Below, in pieces: positions 17,337 through 26,266 of a stretch of 64,000 nt of DNA. A program made the position numbers and the translations under genes. The stretch is from Dyella ginsengisoli LA-4 (GTDB taxonomy: Bacteria; Pseudomonadota; Gammaproteobacteria; Xanthomonadales; Rhodanobacteraceae): contig NZ_AMSF01000003.1 of assembly GCF_000334915.1 (NCBI RefSeq), positions 1 to 64,000 on the forward strand, given 5' to 3'. The stretch's first letter is position 1. The number at the start of each line of letters is the position of its first letter. The notes beneath the pieces are model-generated. The model was given only the letters and a program-made list of their open reading frames with translations. It ran no database searches and was not told where the DNA came from.

Positions 17337-18482
17337 TCAGCGCATGTGTTCCATGCAGCTCCGGTAGCGGCTGTCGACCCGCTGGGCAAACCAGGCGGTG
17401 GTGAGCCGGCGGGTGATCTTCGGGCTCTCCAGCCGGATCCTCGGCAGCATCGCGCGCGGCAGCGGCCGGCCGTTGAGGCGGTCGGCGAGGGCGAAGACCC
17501 GGGTGTAGACCTCGGACTTGGAGAAGTCGGCCTGTTCGCCCCGGGTCAGCGCGCGATGGATCTCGTCCTGGCCCAGGTCCAGTCGGCCGGCCAGGGTGCG
17601 CAGGGCCAGTTCGGTCTTGCCCACCTCGCTCCAGCTGCCGTAGTTCACCAGGTCGCCATCGAGATCGAGCGGAATGCCGGACGCGCGCGTCACCGCATTC
17701 TGGAACGCCGCGTTGCGGCTGGCGTAGAAGCCGGCGTTGTAGTCGGCGAAGCGGTAGATCGGCGAGGGGTAGTCGGCCGGGTAGCCGAGCAGGTGGGCGA
17801 TGCCGAAATACAGGCCGCCACGCCGCGTGAACACTTCGTGGCGAATCGAGCCTTCGACCGGGTACGGGTAGGGATGGTCTTTTGCGTACTGCTCGGCAAA
17901 GGCCACGCTGACCTGCATCGGGCCGCCGGTGTGGATCGGATTGGCGTCGCCGAACAACCGCTTGCCCAGCGGAACCATGCCGATGAAGTCCTCGTACACG
18001 CGACTCAGCTCGCGCTCGCTGCGCACCGCGTCGATGCGATCGGCGTAGCTGCGGCCGTCCGGGCCATGCAGCGCCAGCGCCGCGCGGACCAGGAACTGCG
18101 GAACGTGATGCCGGGCGGCACGACGATCGATCTCGGCGCGGGCGATCCGGCCGAGGCCGGGTACGGTCGGATCGGACTGGAAGTTGGATTCCTGGCCAGC
18201 CACCGCGATCACTGCGCACAGGTTGCTGCGGTCCGGCTCGATCCGCTGCGCGGCGAGCGCCGCGGTGATGTCGCGGGCCCAGTCTGTGCGGTCGTCGGTG
18301 TTCGCGGGCAGCACGTGGGCGATGCGCGCCTGCACCCGGGCCGGATCGTAGCCGGGGGACTGCACCTTCGGCGTGGTGCAGCCGGCGACCAGGGCAACCA
18401 CGGCCAGCGTGAACAGGCGGGCGGACCACGGGCGATGCCGAAGGGACGTGCGTGCCTGGGCGGGCGGGTGGCTGGCGGTCAT
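17337..18482 (-). CDS. DUF1615 lipoprotein
   Basis: A 381-residue protein with lipobox LVAGC (Cys35). The body matches the DUF1615 family. VIAVAGQESNFQSDP (about residues 95-110) looks like the catalytic-glutamate loop of lysozyme-like transglycosylases, followed by PMQVSVAFAEQYA, similar to the GPMQV/GLMQI motif of that fold. It may therefore act on peptidoglycan from the membrane, but this is inference. ATG 18482 is chosen because it gives the lipoprotein signal. It lies just downstream of pilU on the same strand (64 bp). Confidence 0.82.
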   Translation of the reverse strand: MTASHPPAQARTSLRHRPWSARLFTLAVVALVAGCTTPKVQSPGYDPARVQARIAHVLPANTDDRTDWARDITAALAAQRIEPDRSNLCAVIAVAGQESNFQSDPTVPGLGRIARAEIDRRAARHHVPQFLVRAALALHGPDGRSYADRIDAVRSERELSRVYEDFIGMVPLGKRLFGDANPIHTGGPMQVSVAFAEQYAKDHPYPYPVEGSIRHEVFTRRGGLYFGIAHLLGYPADYPSPIYRFADYNAGFYASRNAAFQNAVTRASGIPLDLDGDLVNYGSWSEVGKTELALRTLAGRLDLGQDEIHRALTRGEQADFSKSEVYTRVFALADRLNGRPLPRAMLPRIRLESPKITRRLTTAWFAQRVDSRYRSCMEHMR

Positions 18483-18546
18483 CAAGGGCGGGGCTGGCCG
18501 GGAAAACACGCATTGTCCGGCACTGCGGCTGTCGGCTGCTTGAACC

Positions 18547-19668
18547 TCACTCCAGGCCATCGATGTGTGCGCTGTCGAGCTCGTGGCCACCATCGTCCGG
18601 CTCCGGTCCCTGCAGGCGGACGCGCAGCGCCAGGTCGGTCTGCGAGTCGGCGTGTGCAAGCGCCTCCCGGTAGCCGATGCGGCCGGCCGCATAGAGCCGG
18701 TACAGCGATTCGTCGAAGGTCAGCATGCCGTGATCGAGCCCCTGCTTCATCGCTTCCTTCAGTGCGAGGACCTCGCCTTTCTCGATCAGGTCGGCGACGT
18801 AGGGTGTGGAAAGCAGGATCTCCGCGGCCGGCAGGCGCTTGCCGTCGACACCACGCAGCAACCGCTGCGACACCACCGCCCTGAGGTTGAGTGCGAGGTC
18901 GATGCGCAGCTGGTGGTGGGCCGAGTCGGGGAAGAAATTGATGATGCGATCCAGCGTCTGGTTGGCGTTGTTGGCGTGCAGGGTGGACAGGCACAGGTGA
19001 CCGGTCTCGGCATAGGCGATCGCCGCCTGCATCGTCTCGCGGTCGCGGATCTCGCCGATCATGATCACATCCGGGGCCTGCCGCATGGCGTTCTTCAGAG
19101 CGGCGGCATAGCTCATCGTGTCCAGCCCCACCTCGCGCTGGTCCACCATCGACTGCTTGTGCGAATGCAGGTACTCGATCGGCTCCTCGACGGTGAGCAT
19201 GTGGCCGGTCCTGCGGGCATTGCGGTAGTCGATCATCGAAGCCAGCGTGGTCGACTTGCCCGAGCCGGTCGCGCCGACCATCAGGATCAGTCCGCGCGGC
19301 AGCATGATCAGATCGTGCAGGATCGGCGGCAGGTTCAGTGCCTCGATCGACGGAATCTCCCCGGTGATGAAGCGCACCGCAAGGGCGACATGGCCGCGTT
19401 GCCGGTACACGTTGACGCGGAACCGCCCGGTGCCGGAGAGGCCCAGCGCGAGGTTCATCTCCATGGTGGCCTCGAACTCGCGCTGCTGGCGGTCGCTCAT
19501 GATCGAGTAGGCCAGGTCATGCAGGTTCTCCGCCGTCAGGGGCTCGCCGTCGAGATGGTAGGTCTCGCCGTCGATCTTGATGTGCGGGGTGGCGCCGACG
19601 GAAAAGAACAGGTCCGATGCCTTGCGCCCGGCCATCACCTGCAGGAACCGCGTCAGTTCGATCGCCAT
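18547..19668 (-). CDS. pilU: Type IV pilus retraction ATPase, PilU-type
   Basis: A 373-residue cytoplasmic hexameric ATPase of the PilT/PilU family. Walker A is GATGSGKST at 132-140. Walker B is VIMIGEIRD at 201-209. The Asp-box region LTVEEPIEYLH lies between them and the His-box segment CLSTLHANNA follows Walker B. The N-terminal ASDLFFSVGATPHIKIDG is the domain typical of PilT and PilU. PilU is preferred to PilT because of the longer C-terminal tail and FLQVMAGRKASDL start, but separating them by eye is not certain. No pilT is adjacent within the window. The start at 19668 has GGAGACAGATC upstream. Confidence 0.83.
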   Translation of the reverse strand: MAIELTRFLQVMAGRKASDLFFSVGATPHIKIDGETYHLDGEPLTAENLHDLAYSIMSDRQQREFEATMEMNLALGLSGTGRFRVNVYRQRGHVALAVRFITGEIPSIEALNLPPILHDLIMLPRGLILMVGATGSGKSTTLASMIDYRNARRTGHMLTVEEPIEYLHSHKQSMVDQREVGLDTMSYAAALKNAMRQAPDVIMIGEIRDRETMQAAIAYAETGHLCLSTLHANNANQTLDRIINFFPDSAHHQLRIDLALNLRAVVSQRLLRGVDGKRLPAAEILLSTPYVADLIEKGEVLALKEAMKQGLDHGMLTFDESLYRLYAAGRIGYREALAHADSQTDLALRVRLQGPEPDDGGHELDSAHIDGLE

Positions 19669-19808
19669 GATCTGTCTCCGTCCACGGATGGCGCATCCTA
19701 GCGCGGGTAGCGCCGGGCGCGGCGGATCGCGGGTCGCGCCGGCGATGCTCGCGCGATCGTCCGGCTCTGGCAGAATCGGCCGTCCATCCGTCCAGACGAG
19801 ACTTGAGC

Positions 19809-21131
19809 ATGTCCCAGGCACGAACCGAGCCAGCCCGATCTCCGCGCCGCGTGCTGCTGGCCAGCCTGGTAGGGACCACCATCGAGTTCTTCGACTTCTA
19901 CATCTACGCGACGGCCGCGGTGCTGGTGTTTCCGGCGCTGTTCTTTCCTTCCGCCGATGCGACCTCGGCCACGTTGCAGTCGCTGGCCACCTTTGCGCTG
20001 GCGTTTTTCGCGCGGCCGGTCGGGTCGGCGCTGTTCGGCCACTTCGGCGACCGGGTGGGGCGCAAGGCGACCCTGGTCGCGGCGCTGCTGACGATGGGGC
20101 TGTCGACCGTGGCGATCGGCGTGCTGCCCACCTACGCGTCGATCGGCGTGGCCGCGCCGGCGCTGCTGGCGCTGTGCCGCTTCGGCCAGGGCCTGGGCCT
20201 GGGCGGCGAGTGGGGCGGGGCGGTGCTGCTGGCGGTGGAACACGCGCCGCCGGGGCGACGGGCCTGGTTCGGCATGTTCCCGCAACTGGGCGCGCCGATC
20301 GGCTTCTTCCTGTCGACGGGGCTGTTTCTCTGGCTGACCCGGGCGATCGGCGAACCGGCGTTCTTCGCGTGGGGCTGGCGCGTGCCGTTCGTGGCCAGCG
20401 CGGTGCTGGTGGCGGTCGGCCTGTGGATGCGCCTGCGCCTGACCGAGACACCGGCGTTCGCGCGCGCCATGGCGCAGCAGGAACGGGTACGCCTGCCGAT
20501 GCTGGAGGTGGTGCTGCGCCATCCGCGTGCGCTGCTGGCCGGAACGTTCGCGGCGCTGGCCACCTTCGTGTTGTTCTACCTGATGACGGTGTTCAGTCTG
20601 AGCTGGGCGACCAGCCGGCTGGGCTACTCGCGCGAGGGTTTCCTCGGCCTGCAGATGCTCGGCGTGCTGTGCTTCGCCGTCACCATTCCACTGTCCGCGG
20701 CCTGGGCCGATCGCACCGGTGCGCGTCGCGTGATGGTGGTGGCGACGGTGCTGATCCTGCTGTTCGGGCTGGCGATGCCATGGTTGTTCACGGCGCACAG
20801 TGTCTGGCACGTACTTGCGTTCCTCGCCCTGGGGCTGGCGGTGATGGGGCTGACCTACGGCCCGCTCGGCACCGTGCTGGCGCACATGTTCCCGGTGGCG
20901 GTGCGCTACACCGGCGCATCGCTGGCCTTCAATCTGGCGGGCATCTTCGGTGCGTCGCTGGCGCCGTACTTTGCGACCTGGCTGGCCGTGCACCACGGAC
21001 TGACCTGGGTCGGGCTCTATCTGGCCACCGCGGCAGCGATCACGCTGGCGGCGCTTGCCGCGGTCCCGCCGGCGCATGACGGCGCGGACCGGTCTCAAGA
21101 AATCGTGCGTGCCGCCGATAGTCCGGCATGA
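19809..21131 (+). CDS. MFS transporter, metabolite:proton symporter type
   Basis: A 440-residue, 12-helix major facilitator. The N-terminal VGTTIEFFDFYIYATAAVLVFP and the loop 2-3 motif GHFGDRVGRK are hallmarks of the ProP/ShiA/KgtP metabolite:H+ symporter subfamily. RFGQGLGLGGEWGGAVLL in helix 4 is also characteristic. The substrate (a polyol, carboxylate, betaine or shikimate-like compound) cannot be decided from sequence. ATG 19809 is preferred over a TTG six bases upstream. It is divergent from pilU. Confidence 0.9.
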   Translation: MSQARTEPARSPRRVLLASLVGTTIEFFDFYIYATAAVLVFPALFFPSADATSATLQSLATFALAFFARPVGSALFGHFGDRVGRKATLVAALLTMGLSTVAIGVLPTYASIGVAAPALLALCRFGQGLGLGGEWGGAVLLAVEHAPPGRRAWFGMFPQLGAPIGFFLSTGLFLWLTRAIGEPAFFAWGWRVPFVASAVLVAVGLWMRLRLTETPAFARAMAQQERVRLPMLEVVLRHPRALLAGTFAALATFVLFYLMTVFSLSWATSRLGYSREGFLGLQMLGVLCFAVTIPLSAAWADRTGARRVMVVATVLILLFGLAMPWLFTAHSVWHVLAFLALGLAVMGLTYGPLGTVLAHMFPVAVRYTGASLAFNLAGIFGASLAPYFATWLAVHHGLTWVGLYLATAAAITLAALAAVPPAHDGADRSQEIVRAADSPA

Positions 21132-21212
21132 GTCCGTCGTGGTCGTCCCAGGGGTCGCTGGTACCAGAGGCAGGGGCATGCCGGCCTGGGCGGTCTGTTT
21201 CGCGCCAGGTTG

Positions 21213-21240
21213 TCAGCGCCATCGGCCGCGATGGCGCTGA
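21213..21240 (+). terminator. Hairpin between MFS and GGDEF genes
   Basis: TCAGCGCCATCG-GCCG-CGATGGCGCTGA is a perfect 12-bp stem with no T run after it. It lies 82 bp after the MFS stop and 15 bp before the next start. It may end the upstream transcript or act on translation of the downstream gene. Confidence 0.45.
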
Positions 21241-21255
21241 GCTCCCGGGTCGTCC

Positions 21256-22518
21256 ATGTTGAATCTCTCCGTATTTCCCGACTTTCTGGCCATTGGCGGC
21301 CTGGTGCTGGTGTTCGCGTCGCTGCTGCGGCGCACGCGTCAGACCCGGTTGCGTTACTGGCTGGTGGGCTGGGTGATGATCCTGGTGCACATCATCGCCC
21401 AGCTGGTCTCCCTCAACGTTCCGGCGCTGGAGCACGCCGGCGAGGCGCTCTCGCTCAGCATGCTGTTGCTGACCAGCGTTTCGTTCATATGGGCTGGACA
21501 CGACCGTCGCTCGGGCTGGGTCAACGGATTCGCCTGGAGCCTGCTGGCCGCGATGCCGGACGTGGTGTTCGTGGTGCTGCTCGCCTGGGACGTGGGTGAT
21601 CGTACGGTCTTCCTGTCGCTGACCGGTCTTGCCGCATGCACAGCGATGGGACTGTTTCATTCCGATCGACGCGGCGCGCGACCGCGCGAACGTCGCCTGC
21701 TGGGGAGCGTGGTGCTGCTGGCCTACGCGGTCCAGGCGGTGCTGGTGGCGCGGGGCGCGCTGGTTCCGGCGTTGATCTGGATGCTGTTCTGGCACTACGC
21801 GCTGGTGGCCTATTTCTTCTGGCGGGGCTCGGACCGCGCCACCCTGGGCGTGTCCTTCACCACGCTGAGCTTCGTGGCCTGGTCGCTGGTGTTCCCGGTG
21901 GCCGCGGCGCTCGATCGCTGGCTGCCGGGGCTGGGCATCCAGAACGAGGCGTGGAACCTGCCCAAGTTCATGGTGGCCACCGGCATGATCTTCACCGTGC
22001 TGGAGGAGCAGCTGGGCGTGGCCAAGCACGCGGCGCTGCACGATCCGCTTACCGGCCTGCCGAACCGCCGACTGTTCGCCCAGCGGCTGGATGCCGCCCT
22101 GGAGCGGGCGCGCCGCGATCGCCGGCGCATCGCTTTGCTGGTCATCGACATGGACGATTTCAAGCAGGTGAACGACACCCGCGGCCACGCCACCGGGGAC
22201 GCCGTGCTCGCTGCGGCAGCGACGCGACTGCAGTCGCGCCTGCGGGTCACCGATACGCTGGCGCGGCTCGGTGGCGACGAGTTCGCTGCGATCCTGCCCG
22301 AGCCCGGTCCGGACGAAGCGATTGCCAGTCAGGTCGATCGGCTGCTGTCGGCGCTGCGCGCGGGCTTCGAGATCGAGGGCGAGCGCATCGTGGTACAGGC
22401 CAGCATCGGCGTGGCGCTCTACCCGGCAGACGGCGAGGATGAAGCCGGCCTGCTGGCCGCCGCCGATCGGGCGATGTACGCGCACAAATTCACCGCGCGC
22501 GATCCGCGGGGCGATTGA
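21256..22518 (+). CDS. Membrane diguanylate cyclase (GGDEF)
   Basis: A 420-residue protein with about seven hydrophobic helices in residues 8-225, then a GGDEF domain with the catalytic motif at 339-343 (LGGDEF). It should make c-di-GMP from two GTP. RVTD sits five residues before GGDEF and matches the RxxD product-inhibition site, so feedback control is expected. There is no EAL domain. The membrane part is not one I can name. The start at 21256 lies right after a hairpin. The gene stands alone. Confidence 0.9.
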   Translation: MLNLSVFPDFLAIGGLVLVFASLLRRTRQTRLRYWLVGWVMILVHIIAQLVSLNVPALEHAGEALSLSMLLLTSVSFIWAGHDRRSGWVNGFAWSLLAAMPDVVFVVLLAWDVGDRTVFLSLTGLAACTAMGLFHSDRRGARPRERRLLGSVVLLAYAVQAVLVARGALVPALIWMLFWHYALVAYFFWRGSDRATLGVSFTTLSFVAWSLVFPVAAALDRWLPGLGIQNEAWNLPKFMVATGMIFTVLEEQLGVAKHAALHDPLTGLPNRRLFAQRLDAALERARRDRRRIALLVIDMDDFKQVNDTRGHATGDAVLAAAATRLQSRLRVTDTLARLGGDEFAAILPEPGPDEAIASQVDRLLSALRAGFEIEGERIVVQASIGVALYPADGEDEAGLLAAADRAMYAHKFTARDPRGD

Positions 22519-22609
22519 GGCTTGCCCCGGTGGCTAGGCGCCGCCATGTTGGAGGGCCTGCAGTCGCGGATCGGCATCGCCATCCGCCGGAGATACGAGG
22601 AGGCAGGCC

Positions 22610-22876
22610 ATGGCTACCGGTTGGGCCGGCGACGGCGCCGTGCAGGACCAGATCGACGCGACGGTGGATGCCGCCGTGCAGCGCGCCCGGCGCCAGCTCC
22701 ACCAGGGCCCGGGCCTGACCCACTGCGAGGAGTGCGGCGAACCCATTCCCGAGGCCCGCCGCAAGGCGGTGCCCGGCGTGCGCCTGTGCGTGACGTGCCA
22801 GTCCGGGCAGGATCGGCAGGGGCAGGCCGCTGCGCTGTTCAACCGTCGCGGCAGCAAGGACAGCCAGCTGCGTTGA
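22610..22876 (+). CDS. DksA/TraR-type C4 zinc-finger protein
   Basis: An 88-residue protein. CEECGEPIPEARR then RLCVTCQ gives the four-cysteine zinc finger of the DksA/TraR family in its short, YbiI-like form. It lacks the long coiled coil of true DksA, so classic control of RNA polymerase through the secondary channel is doubtful. The ATG is preceded by ACGAGGAGGCAGGCC, a strong ribosome site. A small hairpin CGGAGC-TTCGCG-GCTCCG at 22887-22904 may terminate it. Confidence 0.88.
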   Translation: MATGWAGDGAVQDQIDATVDAAVQRARRQLHQGPGLTHCEECGEPIPEARRKAVPGVRLCVTCQSGQDRQGQAAALFNRRGSKDSQLR

Positions 22877-22935
22877 GCCGCCGCTGCGGAGCTTCGCGGC
22901 TCCGGCGGGAAGCGCTGTCGGCGATATTGCGGTGC

Positions 22936-22966
22936 ACGTTTACGGCAATGCCTGTAAACGTTTACA
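22936..22966. promoter_or_regulatory. LacI-family type operator(s) upstream of GH3 glucosidase
   Basis: A perfect 14-bp palindrome with central CG, TGTAAACGTTTACA, lies at 22953-22966. A further half site, ACGTTTAC, is at 22936-22943 and forms a second inverted repeat with GTAAACGT at 22954-22961. Central-CG palindromes of this form are typical of LacI/GalR repressors. It lies 59-89 bp before the glucosidase start. No LacI-family gene is in the window. Confidence 0.7.
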
Positions 22967-23024
22967 TTGCCGCGTCACCCACCCGGGCCAGGGGGCCCGG
23001 ACCTGCCGTCCCCGTGGAGAATCG

Positions 23025-25409
23025 ATGAAGCCCCAGTTCCGCTCCGGCCTGCGTCCCCGCTCGCTGTTCCTGAGTTCCGCCATCGCGCTCGCTGCGGCGG
23101 GCGTCGCCTGTGCGGCCCCGGCCGAGCTCGGCCAGCCGGTGCCGCCGTCCAATCCGCAACTGGTCACGCCGCAGATCGAGCAGAAGGTCGATGCGCTGCT
23201 GGCGAAGATGACGCTGGCCGAGAAGATCGGGCAACTGGTGCAGTACAACGACCAGGGCTCGTCGGCGCCCACTGCCGCCGACGCCGACAGCGCGATCGCG
23301 GTCAATCCCGAGACCCGCGACCATGTCGATGCGCTGCAACTGGCCCGCAAGGGTGAGCTGGGCTCGATGCTCAACGTGATCGGCGCGGCCAAGACCCGCC
23401 GTTTCCAGGAGGCGGCGATGCACAGCCGCCTGGGGATTCCGATCCTGTTCGGTGCGGACGTGATCCACGGCTACCGCACGATCTATCCGGTGCCGCTGGG
23501 CCTGTCCGCCTCATGGGATCCGCAGCTGGTGCAGGACGTCTCGCACATGGCGGCGGTCGAGGCCACCACCGCCGGCGTGAAGTGGTTCTACTCGCCGATG
23601 GTCGATATCTCGCGCGACGCGCGCTGGGGCCGCTCCACCGAGGGCGCGGGCGAGGACGCCTACCTCGGCTCGGCGATGGCGCGGGCCTACATCCGCGGCT
23701 ACCAGGGCACCGACCTGTCGAAGCCCGAGAGCGTGGCCGCCTCGGTCAAGCACTTCGCCGCCTACGGCGCGGCCGAGGCCGGTCGCGAGTACAACACCAC
23801 CGACATGTCCGACATCCGCCTGCGCCAGGTCTACCTGCCGCCGTACAAGGCGGCCGTGGAGGCGGGTGCGGCCACGATGATGAGCTCGTTCAATGCGCTC
23901 AACGGCGTTCCGGCGACGGCCGACCCGTACCTGATGACCGACATCCTGCGCAAGGAATGGGGTTTCGACGGTTTCGTGGTCAGCGACTACACCGCGGTGA
24001 TGGAGCTGACCCACCACGGCATCGCGCTGGATGCCGCCACCGCCACGCAGAAGGCGCTCGATGCCGGCGTGGAGGTGGACATGATGAGCCACTTCTACGA
24101 CACCCAGATTCCGACGCTGCTCAAGGAGGGCAAGCTCTCCATGGCCACCGTGGACGAGGCTGTGCGCCGCGTGCTGCGGGTGAAGTTCGCGCTGGGCCTG
24201 TTCGAGCATCCGTATGCCCGCGGCACCGAGGTGACCCGCGCGGTGGCTGCACACCGGCCGTTGGCGCGTCGCGCAGCGGAGGAGTCGTTCGTGCTGCTGA
24301 AGAACGGCGGCCACGGTGCCGCGCCGGTGCTGCCGCTGTCTTCCGGCGTGAAGAAGCTGGCGCTGATCGGCCCGCTTGCCGACAACGCGGCCGAGATGCA
24401 GGGCGCCTGGGGCGGTGCGCAGCACCAGCCGGACGTGGTGACCCTGCGCAACGGCCTGGCCGCGCGGATGAAGCAGCGGGGCGGGGAGCTGCTGTACGCC
24501 CAGGGCACCGACATCCTGACCGATTCGGAAGCCGGGTTCGCCGCGGCGAAGCAGGCAGCCGAGCAGGCCGACGTGGTGGTGATGGCGCTGGGCGAGTCTT
24601 CCAGCATGAGCGGTGAGGCCGGTTCGCGCGCGCATCTCGGCCTGCCGGGCAATCAGCAGAAGCTGCTCGAGGCCGTCGTCGCGACGGGCAAGCCGGTGGT
24701 GCTGCTGGTGTTCTCCGGTCGCCCGCTGGTGCTCGACTGGGCCGACCGGCACGTGCCGGCGATCATGGAGACCTGGTTCCCCGGCACCGAGGCCGGCAAC
24801 GCGGTGGCCAACGTGCTGTTCGGCGACGTCGCCCCCAGCGGCAAGCTGACCATGAGCTTCCCGCGCGCGGTGGGTCAGGAGCCGCTGTACTACAACCAGT
24901 TCCCGACCGGCCGTCCGGCCGGCGACGCCGACCTGAGCAAGCCGCCGGAGGGCGCCACGCGCTTCATTTCGCGCTACATCGACGTGCCCAACAGCGCGCT
25001 GTATCCGTTCGGCTGGGGCCTGAGCTACACCACCTTCGCGTATTCCGGCGTGCACGTGTCGCGTGCGAGGGTGCCGCTGGCCGAAGCGAACCGCCCGGAT
25101 GCGAAGGACCTGGTCACTGTCACCGCCACCGTGAAGAACACCGGCGAGCGTGCCGGCACCGAGGTGGTGCAGCTGTACGTGCGCAACCTCGGCGCCAGCG
25201 TCGAGCAGCCGGTGCGCAGCCTGCAGGGCTTCGAGCGGGTGTCGCTCAAGCCGGGCGAATCGAAGCAGGTGACCTTCCACCTCGGCTTCCCCGAGCTGAG
25301 CTTCTGGAACGTGAAGAGCCAGCAGGTGATCGAGCCGACGCACTACACCGTGTGGGTGGGCGGCAGTTCGCTGGCCGACCAGCAGGCGGATTTCGACGTG
25401 ACGCCCTGA
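23025..25409 (+). CDS. bglX: GH3 beta-glucosidase (periplasmic, BglX-like)
   Basis: A 794-residue glycoside hydrolase family 3 enzyme with a signal peptide (ending about AGVACAAPAE). The N-terminal barrel carries KHFAAYG and the predicted nucleophile Asp321 in FVVSDYTAV. The second domain carries the predicted acid/base Glu531 in MSGEAGSR. A fibronectin-III-like C-terminal domain follows (YPFGWGLSYTTFAY to the end). The length and order match BglX-like periplasmic glucosidases that release glucose from beta-linked oligosaccharides. It is preceded by a LacI-type operator and followed by a strong terminator. Exact linkage specificity is unknown. Confidence 0.92.
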   Translation: MKPQFRSGLRPRSLFLSSAIALAAAGVACAAPAELGQPVPPSNPQLVTPQIEQKVDALLAKMTLAEKIGQLVQYNDQGSSAPTAADADSAIAVNPETRDHVDALQLARKGELGSMLNVIGAAKTRRFQEAAMHSRLGIPILFGADVIHGYRTIYPVPLGLSASWDPQLVQDVSHMAAVEATTAGVKWFYSPMVDISRDARWGRSTEGAGEDAYLGSAMARAYIRGYQGTDLSKPESVAASVKHFAAYGAAEAGREYNTTDMSDIRLRQVYLPPYKAAVEAGAATMMSSFNALNGVPATADPYLMTDILRKEWGFDGFVVSDYTAVMELTHHGIALDAATATQKALDAGVEVDMMSHFYDTQIPTLLKEGKLSMATVDEAVRRVLRVKFALGLFEHPYARGTEVTRAVAAHRPLARRAAEESFVLLKNGGHGAAPVLPLSSGVKKLALIGPLADNAAEMQGAWGGAQHQPDVVTLRNGLAARMKQRGGELLYAQGTDILTDSEAGFAAAKQAAEQADVVVMALGESSSMSGEAGSRAHLGLPGNQQKLLEAVVATGKPVVLLVFSGRPLVLDWADRHVPAIMETWFPGTEAGNAVANVLFGDVAPSGKLTMSFPRAVGQEPLYYNQFPTGRPAGDADLSKPPEGATRFISRYIDVPNSALYPFGWGLSYTTFAYSGVHVSRARVPLAEANRPDAKDLVTVTATVKNTGERAGTEVVQLYVRNLGASVEQPVRSLQGFERVSLKPGESKQVTFHLGFPELSFWNVKSQQVIEPTHYTVWVGGSSLADQQADFDVTP

Positions 25410-25430
25410 GATCGCTGCAGCGTCGCAACG

Positions 25431-25460
25431 GAAAACGGCAGCCGAAGGGCTGCCGTTTTC
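25431..25460. terminator. Bidirectional terminator
   Basis: GAAAACGGCAGCC-GAAG-GGCTGCCGTTTTC is a perfect 13-bp stem with A-rich and T-rich sides. It separates the convergent glucosidase (+) and Anbu operon (-) and can serve both. Confidence 0.88.
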
Positions 25461-25470
25461 GCATCGGGAC

Positions 25471-26223
25471 TCAGCCGGCGTCGGTGTGCAGCCAGTCCGG
25501 CGCCGGGATCGCCTTGTGTGCGGCGGACAGGGCGGCCGACCAGCGCTCGCGGATCATCCGGAAATACGCATCGCCGTCTTCCACGCGGTGCGTCTCCACG
25601 CCGTCGATGCTGTTGTTGCGGTAGACCAGCAGGTCCAGCGGCATGCCCACGCTGAGGTTCGAGCGCAGGGTGGAGTCCATCGAGATCAGCGCCAGCTTCA
25701 CGCCGTCGGTGAGCGAGGTGGCGCTGGTCACCGCGCGGTCGAGGATCGGCTTGCCGTACTTGTGCTCGCCGATCTGCAGGAACGGGGTGTCGCGGGTCGC
25801 CTCGATGAAATTGCCGGCCGCATAGATCTCGAACAGCCGCATGGTGCGGTTGGCGATCTGCCCGCCGAGCAGGATCGACACGTCGAACGCCACGCCCTGT
25901 GCCTTCATCGCCTCGCCGTGGGTCTCATAGACCTTGCGCACGGCGGCGCTCACCAGCCCGGCCGCGGCGAACATCGTCGGTACGGTGTGGATGGTCTCCG
26001 GCTTGCCGGTTTCCGGATGCGGCAGGCCGTCCTGGATCAGGTTGATCACCGCCTGCGACACGGCCAGGTTGCCTGCGGTCATGGCGGCGATCATGCGCTC
26101 GCCCGGGCGGTGGAACGACTGCAGCTTGGTGAAGGTGGAAATGTTGTCCAGACCCGCATTGGTGCGGGTGTCGGCGAGCATGACCAGGCCCTCGTCGAGG
26201 AACAGGCCGACACAGTAGGTCAC
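25471..26223 (-). CDS. Anbu, proteasome-related N-terminal nucleophile peptidase
   Basis: A 250-residue proteasome-beta-like protein that reads MTYCVGLFLDEGLVMLADTR. Thr2 is the presumed N-terminal nucleophile, exposed after removal of Met1. The DTRTNAG segment and later ISMDSTLRSNLSVGMPLDLLVYR match the Anbu (bacterial proteasome homologue) family. The GTG at 26223 is the real start: AGGAG lies just upstream, and the overlapping ATG runs straight into TGA. It is the last gene of the ATP-grasp/alpha-E/transglutaminase operon, 43 bp after the transglutaminase. Peptidase activity of Anbu is poorly defined and its targets are unknown. Confidence 0.9.
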   Translation of the reverse strand: MTYCVGLFLDEGLVMLADTRTNAGLDNISTFTKLQSFHRPGERMIAAMTAGNLAVSQAVINLIQDGLPHPETGKPETIHTVPTMFAAAGLVSAAVRKVYETHGEAMKAQGVAFDVSILLGGQIANRTMRLFEIYAAGNFIEATRDTPFLQIGEHKYGKPILDRAVTSATSLTDGVKLALISMDSTLRSNLSVGMPLDLLVYRNNSIDGVETHRVEDGDAYFRMIRERWSAALSAAHKAIPAPDWLHTDAG

Positions 26224-26266
26224 ATGAAACTCCTGGCTTGATCCGGTCCGGCCGGGGCCGGGATGC

